From the NCBI GenBank assembly GCA_026398575.1, contig JAPLSP010000049.1, forward strand, positions 1 through 31,121: 31,121 nucleotides of DNA. The letters are read 5' to 3'. Both the position numbers and the translations under genes were made by a program. Below the pieces are notes generated by a model. That model saw only the letters and a program-made list of their open reading frames with translations, was not told where the DNA came from and did not search any database. Every line of letters begins with the position of its first letter. Positions within the stretch are counted from its first letter, which is position 1. This stretch comes from Candidatus Sumerlaeota bacterium (GTDB lineage: Bacteria; Sumerlaeota; Sumerlaeia; JADFCT01). Shown here piece by piece: positions 1 through 8,132 of the stretch.

Positions 1-27
1 GGCTTTCCGAATTTTCTGCGCTCTGTT

Positions 28-72
28 CCCAGGGCGTTGCCCTGGGCTGTTTTCTTTTTGCCCTTTCAGGGC
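28..72 (+). terminator. Two tandem GC hairpins with a T-rich tract, candidate terminator
   Basis: An 8-bp perfect stem (28-35 with 39-46, loop GTT) is followed by a T-rich run at 47-59 and then a second 5-bp stem (60-64 with 68-72). The geometry suits a rho-independent terminator for a plus-strand gene lying left of the window. It could also be the end of a dispersed intergenic repeat. Nothing recognisable as a gene lies between here and 281. Confidence 0.4.
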
Positions 73-280
73 ATCACGGAACATCGTTTGCATCTGAGCT
101 ATTATAGAGAGCGGGCTGATCTCGGTGAGAAATCCAGGCTAGCTGCCTTGGGATGCGCCCCGCTATGCGTGCGCGTTACCTCCCATGACAAGTCCGCTCC
201 AAAGTCTTCTGTTGAACGTTCGGCGGGTTCTTTGCCATAACTGCCGCGTTGTTTGATTTCGCTTCACTGGAGCGGCTGCA

Positions 281-1621
281 ATGTTTGCATTCAAAAGCGT
301 TCGGTTATTATTGCTGGCGATGGCGGCGATGGCGGTGATGGCGGCGGCGGGCTGTCTGACGGCCATGAGCGATTTGCGTCAGATCAATGAAGAACAGACG
401 CGACGCATAACGGAGCTGGAGAAGAATCATGAGGAATACACGAACTCCTACTATAACCTGAAGAAAGAGAAAGAAAAGCTGGACGCTCAGTACAGCCAGG
501 AGATGGAGGCCAAGAAACAGGAAATCGCGCGTCTGACCCGCCTGCACAGCGAACAGCTCTCGGAAGCCGAGAAGGCGAAGATCGAAATCAGCTCGCGCTA
601 TAAGGACCAGCTCGAACAAGGCGCCACAAGCGAACTGTCGCTCAAACAGCGCGTGGCCGACCTGGAAAAGAACAAGAAGGACCTTGACGCCGAGCTGGCG
701 GACGCCAAGAAATCCCGCGATGAGCTTGGCGCGCAATTGAAAACCTCGCAAACGGATATGGAGAAGACAAAATTGGACTTGGACAGAGCCACGAGCAAAG
801 TCGCGGATCTGGAGGAGAAGACGGCGAAGCTCCTGACGGATTTGGGCGCAGCCCAGGCGGCCACGGAGGCAGACCGCAAAAAACTTGCGGAGTTGAGCGA
901 CAAGGCCTCGCAAATAAACGCGCTCGATGAATCCGGCAAGAAGATGCTGGAAGAGAACAAGAACCTGAAAGACATGAACGAAGGCTGGAAGCGCGCGCTC
1001 GGCCTCAAAGAGGAAAACGAACGCGCGCTCAAACGCAGTCTGGCGAATCTTTCGGGAATCCTGAAGAGCGGCGCGGCGCCCGGCGCCATTGTGCAACAGA
1101 CGCAGGAATGGCTGGCGCAGACGCAAGGCGCTGCCAGCAAGGCGGCCGCCGTGATGCCTCCCGACAAGAACATGCCCAAACTCTACGAGGCGGCGCTCGA
1201 GGATCTGAAAGGCGAGATCGCGAAGAATAACCTGGCGGTGGACCGCGACGCGCGAGGCGTCGTGATCCGAATTCCAGTCCATCTATTCGAAAGCCTGACG
1301 GTCGTGCGCCCGGAAGCCAAGAAGACGCTCGAGGCCGTGGCCGCGCTGGCCGCCAAATTTCCCGAATACAGCATCATGATCGAAGGCCATACGGATTCGG
1401 AGAAAGTGGTTCGCGCTGCATTCTTCGACAACCTCGAGCTTTCCATGCAGCGCGCCATCAATGTTTATCGCAAGATGATCGAGGAAATCGAACCGAGGAT
1501 CTCTCCCGCGCGTGTCCGCGCGGTCGGATGCGGCGAATTCCACCCCATCGCCGATAATTCGACCGCCGAAGGCAAGAGCAAGAACCGCCGCGTTGAATTC
1601 GTCTTTACGCCGCTGTATTGA
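281..1621 (+). CDS. OmpA-family peptidoglycan-associated lipoprotein with long coiled coil
   Basis: 446 residues. An N-terminal hydrophobic stretch ends in AAGC, a plausible lipobox with Cys25 as the lipidated residue, so the protein is probably anchored in the outer membrane. Residues about 30-240 are charged and heptad-like (many E/K/L), a long coiled coil. Residues about 320-446 form an OmpA C-terminal domain: the IEGHTDS motif and the final NRRVEFVF are typical of the peptidoglycan-binding fold. By family knowledge it would tether the outer membrane to the cell wall across the periplasm. The start is supported by GGAG 9 nt upstream. Three 9-bp repeats (GCGATGGCG type, 317-343) build the Ala/Met-rich signal sequence. 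It converges on the pilin operon; no partner gene is adjacent. Confidence 0.9.
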   Translation: MFAFKSVRLLLLAMAAMAVMAAAGCLTAMSDLRQINEEQTRRITELEKNHEEYTNSYYNLKKEKEKLDAQYSQEMEAKKQEIARLTRLHSEQLSEAEKAKIEISSRYKDQLEQGATSELSLKQRVADLEKNKKDLDAELADAKKSRDELGAQLKTSQTDMEKTKLDLDRATSKVADLEEKTAKLLTDLGAAQAATEADRKKLAELSDKASQINALDESGKKMLEENKNLKDMNEGWKRALGLKEENERALKRSLANLSGILKSGAAPGAIVQQTQEWLAQTQGAASKAAAVMPPDKNMPKLYEAALEDLKGEIAKNNLAVDRDARGVVIRIPVHLFESLTVVRPEAKKTLEAVAALAAKFPEYSIMIEGHTDSEKVVRAAFFDNLELSMQRAINVYRKMIEEIEPRISPARVRAVGCGEFHPIADNSTAEGKSKNRRVEFVFTPLY

Positions 1622-1668
1622 ATTGCCTTGGCGGATTGCGGCAGGCGAAGGACAGCAAGGACAACAAA

Positions 1669-1731
1669 GACCTCAAGGACAAGAGGCCGAGTGATAAGGT
1701 GTAAGCCTCTTTGAAATTTGTCCTTGAGGTC
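1669..1731. terminator. Bidirectional hairpin between convergent genes, built from AAGGAC repeats
   Basis: A perfect 14-bp inverted repeat (1669-1682 with 1718-1731) encloses a second stem (AAGAGGC at 1681-1687 with GCCTCTT at 1705-1711). It lies in the gap between the stops of the OmpA-like gene (+) and the PilX-like gene (-), the right place to end both transcripts. The arms belong to 9-bp tandem arrays: AAGGACNNN units at 1648-1683 and their reverse complement at about 1720-1757. Confidence 0.6.
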
Positions 1732-1769
1732 CCTTACATCCCTTTAGGTCCCTTGACCCCTTGGTCGTG

Positions 1770-3569
1770 CTATCCCTGATATCCCTGGACCTGCCACTGG
1801 GTCGGGGTGATGGTCGCGTTGCGGATTTGTCCCGGAGGACCATTGGTTGACAGAGATGTATTCCAGGACCAAACGCGATTGGGAGGACTATAGACGCTGG
1901 CTTTTCCCCATTTGCCCAAGGCTTTTTCGCTAAAATAAAGCGTGATGATAGACCCGGTCATTGTATGCGTGATGCCGCTCCAGTTTTCCTGATAGCGGAA
2001 GAAGTTCTCGACGCCGCCGCTATAGCCCGTGTCGTCTTGGATGGTTGCGTCGCTTTTAACGATCCCATTGACAAAGACGGCATTGGTCTCCGTGTTCGTG
2101 GCATTGGTGTAACCGGACGAGCCGGCCGAATCACTCCAGTTATTGGACAGAATATTAACCGCGTCGCCGGCCACCATCGCCGGCTTCTTGTTGGCGCCGG
2201 TATTATAGTCTTTCCAAATATAAATGGGATCGTTCGTGGCCACGGTAAATCCCGCATCAACGTTGCTGGGAATCGTCGCGCCGTTTTTCAGGCGCACAAC
2301 TCCGGGATTGCTTCCGGAATCCGGATTGACAACATACAGAATCCCGTTCGAGGGCACGATGCCGCTGTCAGCCAGGAAGCCCATATCTATATCAAGAGAT
2401 TTTACTGTTTTCCCCTCGCGCTCGTCCTTGAAAGTGCTAAATGAGCAAATATCTCTCCTCACATAACCTGTAGCCGGCGTGGATGAACGCTGACGGGTGG
2501 TTGCATTCCAATAATATGTCAGACCGCTGCTGACGTTCCAGTTTTCGGAGTTGCCGGGATCGGGCGGCGCGAGATTGGTGGCGCGGATGGCGCCGGCGCT
2601 GTCAGCGACAATCCGCAATCCCGCCTGATATTCGAATTTGGCCTCTTTGAGCGAAATCGTGTCGTTCAGCGTGTCGGCGCGTTCAATGATGTCGTGGGGA
2701 GATTCGGCGATCGGGATCATATTGAATTTGCGCGCCTGGGCGCCTTGAGCGCTGTCCTTGACCTGGCCCAGCCAGCGGTTGGCCGCGGGGTCAACCAGCA
2801 TCGTGTTCCAAACACTGCCATCCAAATGGTCAAACCAGCCATCTATATGGGCGGCGCCCGCGGGATCGCCCGCCATGCTTACATAGGCGCTGCCATTGTA
2901 AAAAGTAACGCCGCCACCGCCGCCGGCCTGGTAATGAATCGGCAGGCGGCCATGCAGGATGCTGCCCGCCGCCGTCACAAAACTATTGAATTGGATGCTA
3001 TTATCCGATTGCACATAGAGATTGGCATTCGAATGGACTTTGCCCGTGACCGTCATTTGCGGCCCGGGAGCGATTTCGAGGTCCGGGTCATAAAAAATCG
3101 CATAATTCTCGAGCGCCTCATACTTGATCTGCAGCGTCTGCTTCAGGCTGACGCCCGGATGCACGTACCAGCTGCCGGGATTGTCGGTTTTGACGGCGGT
3201 GACATTGATTTCATAGTTCATCGTAGCCTTGGCGGTATCCTTGGACGTCTGAACGACGGACCAGTTGCTGTAGGAGTAGCCCGGCGACACTGGCGCCGTG
3301 CAGGCCGCCGCCTCCGTTTCAAAATCCGTCGAGCCCATGGCGATGAGGAATTGCAGGTGGGCGTAGGTCTTCTGCAGCCCCGCCTCGCAGGCCAGGAATT
3401 CATCTTTGTAAACCTGGTAGCGCAGGCGGTCATAGGTCTGAAACACCGTGTACCGCGTGAGCGAGGCGGCCACCATCATCAACACGCCGCCGATGACCAA
3501 CACCAACACCAGCGTCGCGCCCCCGCGACAGCTGTGCGATCTGGATGGGAATAACGCTGTCCGTTTCAT
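1770..3569 (-). CDS. PilX-like minor pilin / pilus assembly protein, unusually large
   Basis: 599 residues. The N-terminus has a basic leader, then RGGATLVLVLVIGGVL, a hydrophobic helix like that of PilX-type minor pilins, which lack the Glu5 of major pilins. A helix with a conserved-looking EFLACEAGLQ stretch follows. The rest is long and rich in Gly, Ser, Asn and Asp, including TGKVHSNANLYV, a motif I associate with large PilX-like proteins of environmental bacteria. The start has AGGAGG 9 nt upstream. It is the third gene of the pilin operon, about 65 bp after the PilW-like gene. The role is inferred: priming or capping of a type IV pilus or type II secretion pseudopilus. No motor, secretin or peptidase gene is in the window. 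Confidence 0.75.
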   Translation of the reverse strand: MKRTALFPSRSHSCRGGATLVLVLVIGGVLMMVAASLTRYTVFQTYDRLRYQVYKDEFLACEAGLQKTYAHLQFLIAMGSTDFETEAAACTAPVSPGYSYSNWSVVQTSKDTAKATMNYEINVTAVKTDNPGSWYVHPGVSLKQTLQIKYEALENYAIFYDPDLEIAPGPQMTVTGKVHSNANLYVQSDNSIQFNSFVTAAGSILHGRLPIHYQAGGGGGVTFYNGSAYVSMAGDPAGAAHIDGWFDHLDGSVWNTMLVDPAANRWLGQVKDSAQGAQARKFNMIPIAESPHDIIERADTLNDTISLKEAKFEYQAGLRIVADSAGAIRATNLAPPDPGNSENWNVSSGLTYYWNATTRQRSSTPATGYVRRDICSFSTFKDEREGKTVKSLDIDMGFLADSGIVPSNGILYVVNPDSGSNPGVVRLKNGATIPSNVDAGFTVATNDPIYIWKDYNTGANKKPAMVAGDAVNILSNNWSDSAGSSGYTNATNTETNAVFVNGIVKSDATIQDDTGYSGGVENFFRYQENWSGITHTMTGSIITLYFSEKALGKWGKASVYSPPNRVWSWNTSLSTNGPPGQIRNATITPTQWQVQGYQG

Positions 3570-3634
3570 GGTTCAACCCTCCTGCCCAAAGCGTTTTATA
3601 TTTATCGTCCATTACTCAGGATGGACGCTTTCTC

Positions 3635-4327
3635 CTAGTTTCTTGGCGCCACATAGAAATTCACTTCGGCGCCCTGCAAGCCCGGCCCGGTATAGGCGTC
3701 GGATGTCTTTCGGTTCGCCGCGGTGACGTTGATCACAGGATCGCCAATGCGAATATTGACTTCGAGCGGGCTGGTGGCGTCCAGATAGATGAAACAACCG
3801 CCATCGCGCGAAGGACCGACATACTTTGCGACCACAACTTCATTGCCGTTCGCGGCGATATTCGGGTCATAGAACAAAACATTCTGCCACGGCTTGTTGA
3901 TATCAAAGACGAGCGATGGATTGGAAATTTTGAGAACGGGGTCGAGGCCAATGTAAAACGCGCGGATGGTCGTTTCGCCAAGCCGGTTAAACTGCACCCG
4001 GTTGCCGCGGTTGGTGACCGATCCTTGATCCATGATAAAAATGGGATAATCCGTGGTCGCATAGCGGAATTCGCGGCTGATTTTTTCGGTCGCTTTCTTG
4101 GCGCCCGCTAAAAAACGCTGTTGCGCCTGGATGCTCTTGTATAAGCGGCCAGAGACGACAATCAGCACAACGACGCTGAGCGAAACCATGACGCCGATGG
4201 TCATGGCGATCATCACTTCCACAAGCGTGAACCCGGTCCGGCGAAAGCGGCGGTTGCGCCCGCTCGACGGAGCGGATGCAGGCGTTCCCATGAAGCGCGA
4301 CGCGGCCAAGCGCATTAAAGCCAGCAT
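3635..4327 (-). CDS. PilW-like prepilin-type N-methylation protein
   Basis: 230 residues. A basic leader of about 31 residues ends at RRTG, followed by FTLVEVMIAM: a prepilin peptidase site with the Glu5 that guides pilin assembly, then a hydrophobic helix of about 20 residues. The helix-rich stretch after it (RFLAGAKKATEKISREFRYA) and its place between PilV-like and PilX-like genes suggest PilW. The start is well placed: AGGAAGGA lies 9 nt upstream and overlaps the end of the upstream gene, so translation is probably coupled. The C-terminal half is beta-rich and not specific. It could equally be a GspJ-type pseudopilin. Confidence 0.75.
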   Translation of the reverse strand: MLALMRLAASRFMGTPASAPSSGRNRRFRRTGFTLVEVMIAMTIGVMVSLSVVVLIVVSGRLYKSIQAQQRFLAGAKKATEKISREFRYATTDYPIFIMDQGSVTNRGNRVQFNRLGETTIRAFYIGLDPVLKISNPSLVFDINKPWQNVLFYDPNIAANGNEVVVAKYVGPSRDGGCFIYLDATSPLEVNIRIGDPVINVTAANRKTSDAYTGPGLQGAEVNFYVAPRN

Positions 4328-4342
4328 GACGAAAAATCCTTC

Positions 4343-5026
4343 CTACCAGTTCCCCAGATTGGGGTCATTGTATCTATTGACGACCAAGGAACGCGTGCTG
4401 GAGCTGTAAGCTCTTTTCATATAATCCCACGTGATCGTGATTTCGATGGTTTTGCCGTTGTTGATCATGTATCGCGTCGTGCCATTGAGCGAAGGAATCG
4501 CTGCGCCCCCCAGCGTCAGCGAATTCGCGGAATTGCCCGCAATCGTCCGATACGCCCCCCTCCCCAAACCGTCCACAATATACAGCGTATTGTTTTTCCA
4601 TTCATTGGCAACCCAAGTCTGGTCCGATTGCGTCAGCGAGGAGCCGCCCCCGCCCGATGCCCTGCCGAATCCTTTGAAGACAAACGTCACGCTGGCTTTG
4701 ATGCCCAATGCCTGATCTATATATACGGTATTGCTGGTGCTGGCGGCGCGGTCCACATTGGGATAGTTGCTTGGATTGACGTCCGCGAACTTGTCAATCA
4801 TCATTTTCTCGAAGTAGGAATGCGCGAGATTCTTGGCAAGAATAAAGTTGGTATTCAGACGCGTCGCACGGGAGCTGTAAATATAGGAGGAAATCAGGGA
4901 AATAGAGACCAGCGTCAGGACCGCTGCCGCGATGGCAACCTCGATCAAGGTAAATCCGCGCTTGCGTAAGGGCTGTCCCATTGAGGGGCATATTCCTCTG
5001 GCGAACCTGCAGCCGAAGCTATTCAT
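4343..5026 (-). CDS. PilV-like prepilin-type N-methylation protein
   Basis: 227 residues from the chosen ATG. The motif KRG then FTLIEVAIAAAVL is a classic prepilin cleavage and methylation site with Glu5, followed by one transmembrane helix and an SSRATRLNTNFILAKNLA helix. This is the first gene of a three-gene minor-pilin operon. Start choice: ATG at 5026 has GGAG 8 nt upstream. GTG at 5086 lies almost on the predicted transcription start and gives an odd hydrophobic extension; ATG at 4981 gives a shorter 9-residue leader but a distant ribosome site. The globular part includes a Gly/Ser loop. GspI or PilV cannot be separated by eye. Confidence 0.75.
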   Translation of the reverse strand: MNSFGCRFARGICPSMGQPLRKRGFTLIEVAIAAAVLTLVSISLISSYIYSSRATRLNTNFILAKNLAHSYFEKMMIDKFADVNPSNYPNVDRAASTSNTVYIDQALGIKASVTFVFKGFGRASGGGGSSLTQSDQTWVANEWKNNTLYIVDGLGRGAYRTIAGNSANSLTLGGAAIPSLNGTTRYMINNGKTIEITITWDYMKRAYSSSTRSLVVNRYNDPNLGNW

Positions 5027-5103
5027 TCCATGGACTCCGCGATGAGATTTATGAAAAACGACCACAAAAATACAAAATATACTCACTTTCCCCTTATCGA
5101 AAT

Positions 5104-5132
5104 ATTATATATCAATATTAAGTAATAATCAA
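5104..5132 (-). promoter_or_regulatory. Near-consensus sigma70 promoter of the minor-pilin operon
   Basis: Read on the minus strand, TTGATT (5127-5132) is followed by exactly 17 bp and then TATAAT (5104-5109). Transcription would start near 5097, leaving about 70 nt of leader before the ATG at 5026. The surrounding gap (5027-5308) is AT-rich, unlike the flanking genes, and I see no gene in it. Confidence 0.6.
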
Positions 5133-5308
5133 TGCTTTGATAAAAAAACTAGCCTCCAACCATCCAACGTTTGGATTATGGCTTTAATTCATGGATGGCT
5201 GCAAGAAAAATTGTCGCGCAAAATGCCTTGCTGGAAATACCTCAAAAAGCACCTTATTATGAAAGCATTTTCTGAGGACAGAAACCATATATATCCGGAA
5301 AAACCCAG

Positions 5309-6601
5309 CTATTTGTTTCGTGGCTCAATACGCTTAAAGGGTAAATAGGACTGAAGAGATTCCGGGATGTCTATCGAGCCGTCGGCCTTCTGGTAGTTCT
5401 CCATGATGGCAATCAGCGCGCGGCTGATGGCCACGGCGGTTCCGTTGAGCGTATGGACGAGTTCGGGCTTGGCGCCTTTCTCGCGGCGGAAGCGGATTTT
5501 GAGTCGCCGCGACTGGTAGTCCGTGCAGTTCGACGTGCTCGTGACTTCGCCCCAATCGCCCGCGCCCTCTTCGCCGCGCGACGGCATCCAGGCTTCCAGA
5601 TCGTATTTGCGATAGGCCGGGCCGCCCAGGTCGCCCGTGCAGATGTTGACGACGCGATAGGGGACGCCCAAACCCTGGAAGATTTCCTCTTCAATCGCGC
5701 GCATCTCTTCGTGCAGCGCTTCGGAGTCCTCCGGCTTGGTGAAGGCGAACATCTCGACTTTCGTGAACTGGTGGACCCGATAAAGCCCCTTCGAGGCGCG
5801 GCCATGGGCGCCGGCTTCGGTGCGGAAGCAGTGCGACAGGCCGCCGAGTCGAAGGGGCAGTTTTTCGCCGTCAAGAATCTGGTCCGCCAACATGCCTCCC
5901 AGCGTGATCTCGGCCGTGGCGATCATGCATTGGTCCGTATTCGCGATGGAATAGATCTGCGTCTCGTCGCCGCGCGGAATGAAACCAATGCCCTCGAGGA
6001 TCGAAGCGCGCGCCATATCGGGCGTGATGTTGGGCTGGTAGCCTTTTGAGGCGATCAGGCGCATGGCATACTGGCAGAGCGCCAGTTCGAGGAAGACGGC
6101 CTCGTTGCGCAGGAAATAGAAACCATGTCCGGTTACCTCGGCGCCGGCTTCCATGTCAATCACGTCGCATAAGCGGCCGAGTTCGACGTGATCGCGCGGC
6201 TTGAAATCGAACTTTGGGATTTCGCCCCAGCGATTGATTTCCTGGTTCTCCGTGTCGTCGCGTCCGACGGGCGCGGCCGGGTGCGACATGTTCGGCACGC
6301 GCAGAAGCAACTGCTGGCCTTCTTCAAAAATCTGGTTGTATTCCGCTTCGAGCTGCGCGATGCGCGTCTTCAGGCGCTTGCCCTCTTCAACCAGCGCCGT
6401 GCGCTCCTCGGGCGTCTTGGCCGATTTGACCTGTTTGGCCACCTCGTTCTGGCGATTGCGCGTGACGTCAGCCTCGCATTGTTTCTCGCGCCGCGCCTTG
6501 AGGAGCGCGACCAGATTTTCAATGTCCACCGGCACATTGCGATTGCGGCAATTGGCCGCCACGGCGTCTTTGTTTTCCTCCACAAATCGGGCGTCGAGCA
6601 T
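5309..6601 (-). CDS. serS: Seryl-tRNA synthetase
   Basis: 430 residues, the usual length. The enzyme charges tRNA-Ser with serine in the cytoplasm using ATP. Residues 1-110 form the long alpha-helical hairpin that grips the tRNA (rich in K, R, E, Q). The class II catalytic core follows: motif 2 is seen in CFRTEAGAHGRASKGLYR and QFTKVEMF, the serine-site TSTSNCTDYQSRR is intact, and motif 3 appears as LNGTAVAISRALIAIMENYQ. The start is taken as ATG at 6601, with GGAG about 9 nt upstream; an in-frame TTG two codons earlier has its ribosome site too close. It is a single-gene unit, and I see no T-box leader upstream. Confidence 0.97.
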   Translation of the reverse strand: MLDARFVEENKDAVAANCRNRNVPVDIENLVALLKARREKQCEADVTRNRQNEVAKQVKSAKTPEERTALVEEGKRLKTRIAQLEAEYNQIFEEGQQLLLRVPNMSHPAAPVGRDDTENQEINRWGEIPKFDFKPRDHVELGRLCDVIDMEAGAEVTGHGFYFLRNEAVFLELALCQYAMRLIASKGYQPNITPDMARASILEGIGFIPRGDETQIYSIANTDQCMIATAEITLGGMLADQILDGEKLPLRLGGLSHCFRTEAGAHGRASKGLYRVHQFTKVEMFAFTKPEDSEALHEEMRAIEEEIFQGLGVPYRVVNICTGDLGGPAYRKYDLEAWMPSRGEEGAGDWGEVTSTSNCTDYQSRRLKIRFRREKGAKPELVHTLNGTAVAISRALIAIMENYQKADGSIDIPESLQSYLPFKRIEPRNK

Positions 6602-6798
6602 GGACAATTCTCCATTGTTTTTAAATTCGATTCATCAGGAAATCTCTGTAATCTCAGACGCCGAGAACGGGCGCCAAGGCAGCTATCCCGCCTACGCCAG
6701 CGGCTGTCTCATGGCAACGCGGCTACATCAAGGCAGTGATTAGTGAGCAAGTCTCTGCTACCCTCTGACCTTGCTGCCTGCTACCCGATCCACGCAGT

Positions 6799-6993
6799 TC
6801 AACCGTGCCGCGCGGCGCTTGGCGTTCCCGAGGCCGGACGGTCCAGGAAGAACGCGAACTGGCTATTGGCAATGCGCTGGCGCGTATACTCCCGGACCTC
6901 GGCGCGGTTCATGCCCTTTGTATCTTCGTAGATTTGCTCCTGAATGCGCCGTTTCATCTCGATGCAGTCGAAGGCCTTATTCTTTTGTTTCAT
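6799..6993 (-). CDS. Small antitoxin-like protein, copy 1 (partner of truncated PIN gene)
   Basis: 64 residues. It matches the copy at 7283-7477 along its whole length: both read FDCIEMKRRIQE near the N-terminus and FAFFLDRPASG near the C-terminus. This small charged protein type is commonly found directly after PIN-domain toxins and is taken to be the antitoxin. Its start overlaps the end of the PIN remnant by 17 nt, exactly as in the intact copy. The reading frame is open even though its toxin partner has been gutted, so it may be kept as an anti-addiction protein against copy 2. Antitoxin function is an inference from context. Confidence 0.65.
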   Translation of the reverse strand: MKQKNKAFDCIEMKRRIQEQIYEDTKGMNRAEVREYTRQRIANSQFAFFLDRPASGTPSAARHG

Positions 6994-7120
6994 CTTCTTT
7001 CTCCTTCACAGCGCCCGCAACGTCGAGCGGGGTCATAATCACAACCGGCCCGTAACCCTGTGCCGTATTCACGCCGTCGAACGCACGGATTCGCGACGGG
7101 TTCACCCGCAGTTTGACCAT
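6977..7120 (-). pseudogene. PIN-domain toxin with 345-bp in-frame internal deletion
   Basis: A 47-residue open frame: MVKLRV joins directly to NPSRIRAFDGVN and runs on to the normal C-terminus. Aligned to the intact copy (7461-7949), residues 7-121 are missing. These include Asp9, Glu48 and Asp97, the acidic residues that hold metal in PIN nucleases, so it cannot be catalytic. The junction sits on a shared GGTG, which suggests a microhomology deletion. Ribosome site, start and stop are preserved, so a short peptide could still be made. It is listed as a pseudogene of the toxin. Confidence 0.8.
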
Positions 7121-7282
7121 CGCTTGGCCTCCCCCGCGCCGACGGTACCTTAAGGGAAAAGTGGCGCCCGTCTCCCGCCTTCTTTCCCTTGCGCTACTAA
7201 TAGCACCGCCGCGATCCCGGATGCCAGAACGAATCGCAGGGACCAGCCTAAGGAAAAGAAATTTACCCTGGATCCACGCAGT

Positions 7283-7477
7283 TCAACCGTGCCGCGCGGC
7301 GGCCGGAATCCCCGAAGCCGGGCGGTCCAGGAAGAACGCGAATTCGCTATTTGCAATGCGCTTGCGGTAATACTCCGCGAGCTGCGCATAGTCCATATCC
7401 TTCGTCTCTTCGTAGATCCGCTCCTGAATGCGCCGTTTCATCTCGATGCAGTCGAAGGTCTTAGTCATTCGTTTCAT
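7283..7477 (-). CDS. Small antitoxin-like protein, copy 2
   Basis: 64 residues, homologous to the copy at 6799-6993. The start is set at the ATG that gives MKRMTKTFDCIEM, which matches copy 1 in length and overlaps the PIN gene by the same 17 nt; an upstream ATG in the same frame would add nine residues absent from copy 1. The sequence is highly charged and predicted helical, with a conserved FAFFLDRP tail that could lie in the toxin's active groove. It is co-transcribed with, and probably translationally coupled to, the PIN gene. The order toxin then antitoxin is the reverse of classical vapBC. The function is inferred from pairing. Confidence 0.7.
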   Translation of the reverse strand: MKRMTKTFDCIEMKRRIQERIYEETKDMDYAQLAEYYRKRIANSEFAFFLDRPASGIPAAARHG

Positions 7478-7949
7478 CGCTCTTGTCCTCCAGAACGCCT
7501 GCAATATCCGCAGGCGTCATGATAACCACCGGTCCATAGCCCTCAGCAACGTCCACCCCGCTGAACCCGCGAATCCGTTGGGGATTCACCAAGTGTTTGA
7601 AGTTCCAGGAGACGATCACGTCAGCGCGCGCAATCACGGCGTGGGCCACGTGCAGGGCGTCGTCTGCCCACTTGGGCGCCAGCACCCCCGCCCGCAGGTA
7701 GGCGTTTCGCAAGGCGACGGTCTCCGGACGAATCAACAAGTGCTCGCAGCCGCACTCCACGACGCGACGGAGCAAGGCTCGGACTTGGTCGGGGGCAAGC
7801 CGCAACTCGTCCACAAGCGTGTCGGAGATCAGGGCCGTGGCCTTCCCCGCCAAGATCGCATCGAAGAATGGCTTGGTGCTCTCGGCGAACTCGTCGTCGA
7901 AGTACCCGCCGAAAACTGAAGCATCCACATACACCCGCAGTTTGCCCAT
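7461..7949 (-). CDS. PIN-domain toxin (VapC-like ribonuclease)
   Basis: 162 residues. The PIN fold is shown by YVDASVFGG (Asp9), SDTLVDEL (Glu48 region) and WADDALHVAHAV (Asp96/97), with VIVSWNFKHL (Asp110, Asn116) closing the acidic pocket. PIN toxins cut RNA, often tRNA or rRNA, with divalent metal. The start has a very strong GGGGGAGG site 7 nt upstream. This copy has every expected acidic residue and looks active, unlike its neighbour copy at 6977-7120. The C-terminal GYGPVVIMTPADIAG segment is shared by both copies. It is followed by the overlapping small antitoxin gene. Confidence 0.85.
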   Translation of the reverse strand: MGKLRVYVDASVFGGYFDDEFAESTKPFFDAILAGKATALISDTLVDELRLAPDQVRALLRRVVECGCEHLLIRPETVALRNAYLRAGVLAPKWADDALHVAHAVIARADVIVSWNFKHLVNPQRIRGFSGVDVAEGYGPVVIMTPADIAGVLEDKSDETND

Positions 7950-8018
7950 CGCTTGGCCTCCCCCGCGCCAACAAAACCTCGAAAAGAAGGTGGAATCAGT
8001 CTCCCGCCTTCTTTCCCC

Positions 8019-8093
8019 TTACACTACTAATAACACCGCCATGATCCCGGATGCCAGCGCGAATCGCAGGAACCGGCGCAAAGAGAAAAGCAT
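8019..8093 (-). CDS. Possible 24-residue hydrophobic peptide upstream of the PIN gene
   Basis: A short frame reads MLFSLRRFLRF then a hydrophobic stretch (LASGIMAVLLVV) and a stop. The equivalent block in unit 1 (about 7150-7263) keeps the same hydrophobic reading (LRFVLASGIAAVLLVA) but continues into a short basic tail. Keeping a membrane-like reading in both copies is notable, but there is no clear ribosome site and no known family. It could be a remnant of a membrane protein's end rather than a gene. Confidence 0.25.
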   Translation of the reverse strand: MLFSLRRFLRFALASGIMAVLLVV

Positions 8094-8132
8094 TGCTTAG
8101 GTATGATCTCGCTCAGTTAAGTCATGGCAAAA

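Larger units (their letters stand above)
6787..8092 (-). repeat. Direct duplication of a toxin-antitoxin module (two diverged units)
   Basis: Unit 1 (about 6787-7262) and unit 2 (about 7271-8092) start with the same GATCCACGCAGTTCAACCG block and run co-linear through antitoxin, PIN gene, ribosome site (CTTGGCCTCCCCCGCGCC on the plus strand) and an upstream block holding CATCCGGGATC on the minus strand. Unit 1 is shorter because the body of the PIN gene has been lost. Point differences are spread throughout, so the duplication is not recent. Confidence 0.85.

Noticed and set aside
308..1282. 324-codon open frame antisense to the OmpA-like gene
   Set aside because: It mirrors the codon bias of the real plus-strand gene, lacks a ribosome site, and has no family features; the OmpA domain is unambiguous on the other strand.
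6602..6786. T-box leader upstream of serS
   Set aside because: No T-box core sequence or terminator/antiterminator pair could be found on the minus strand.
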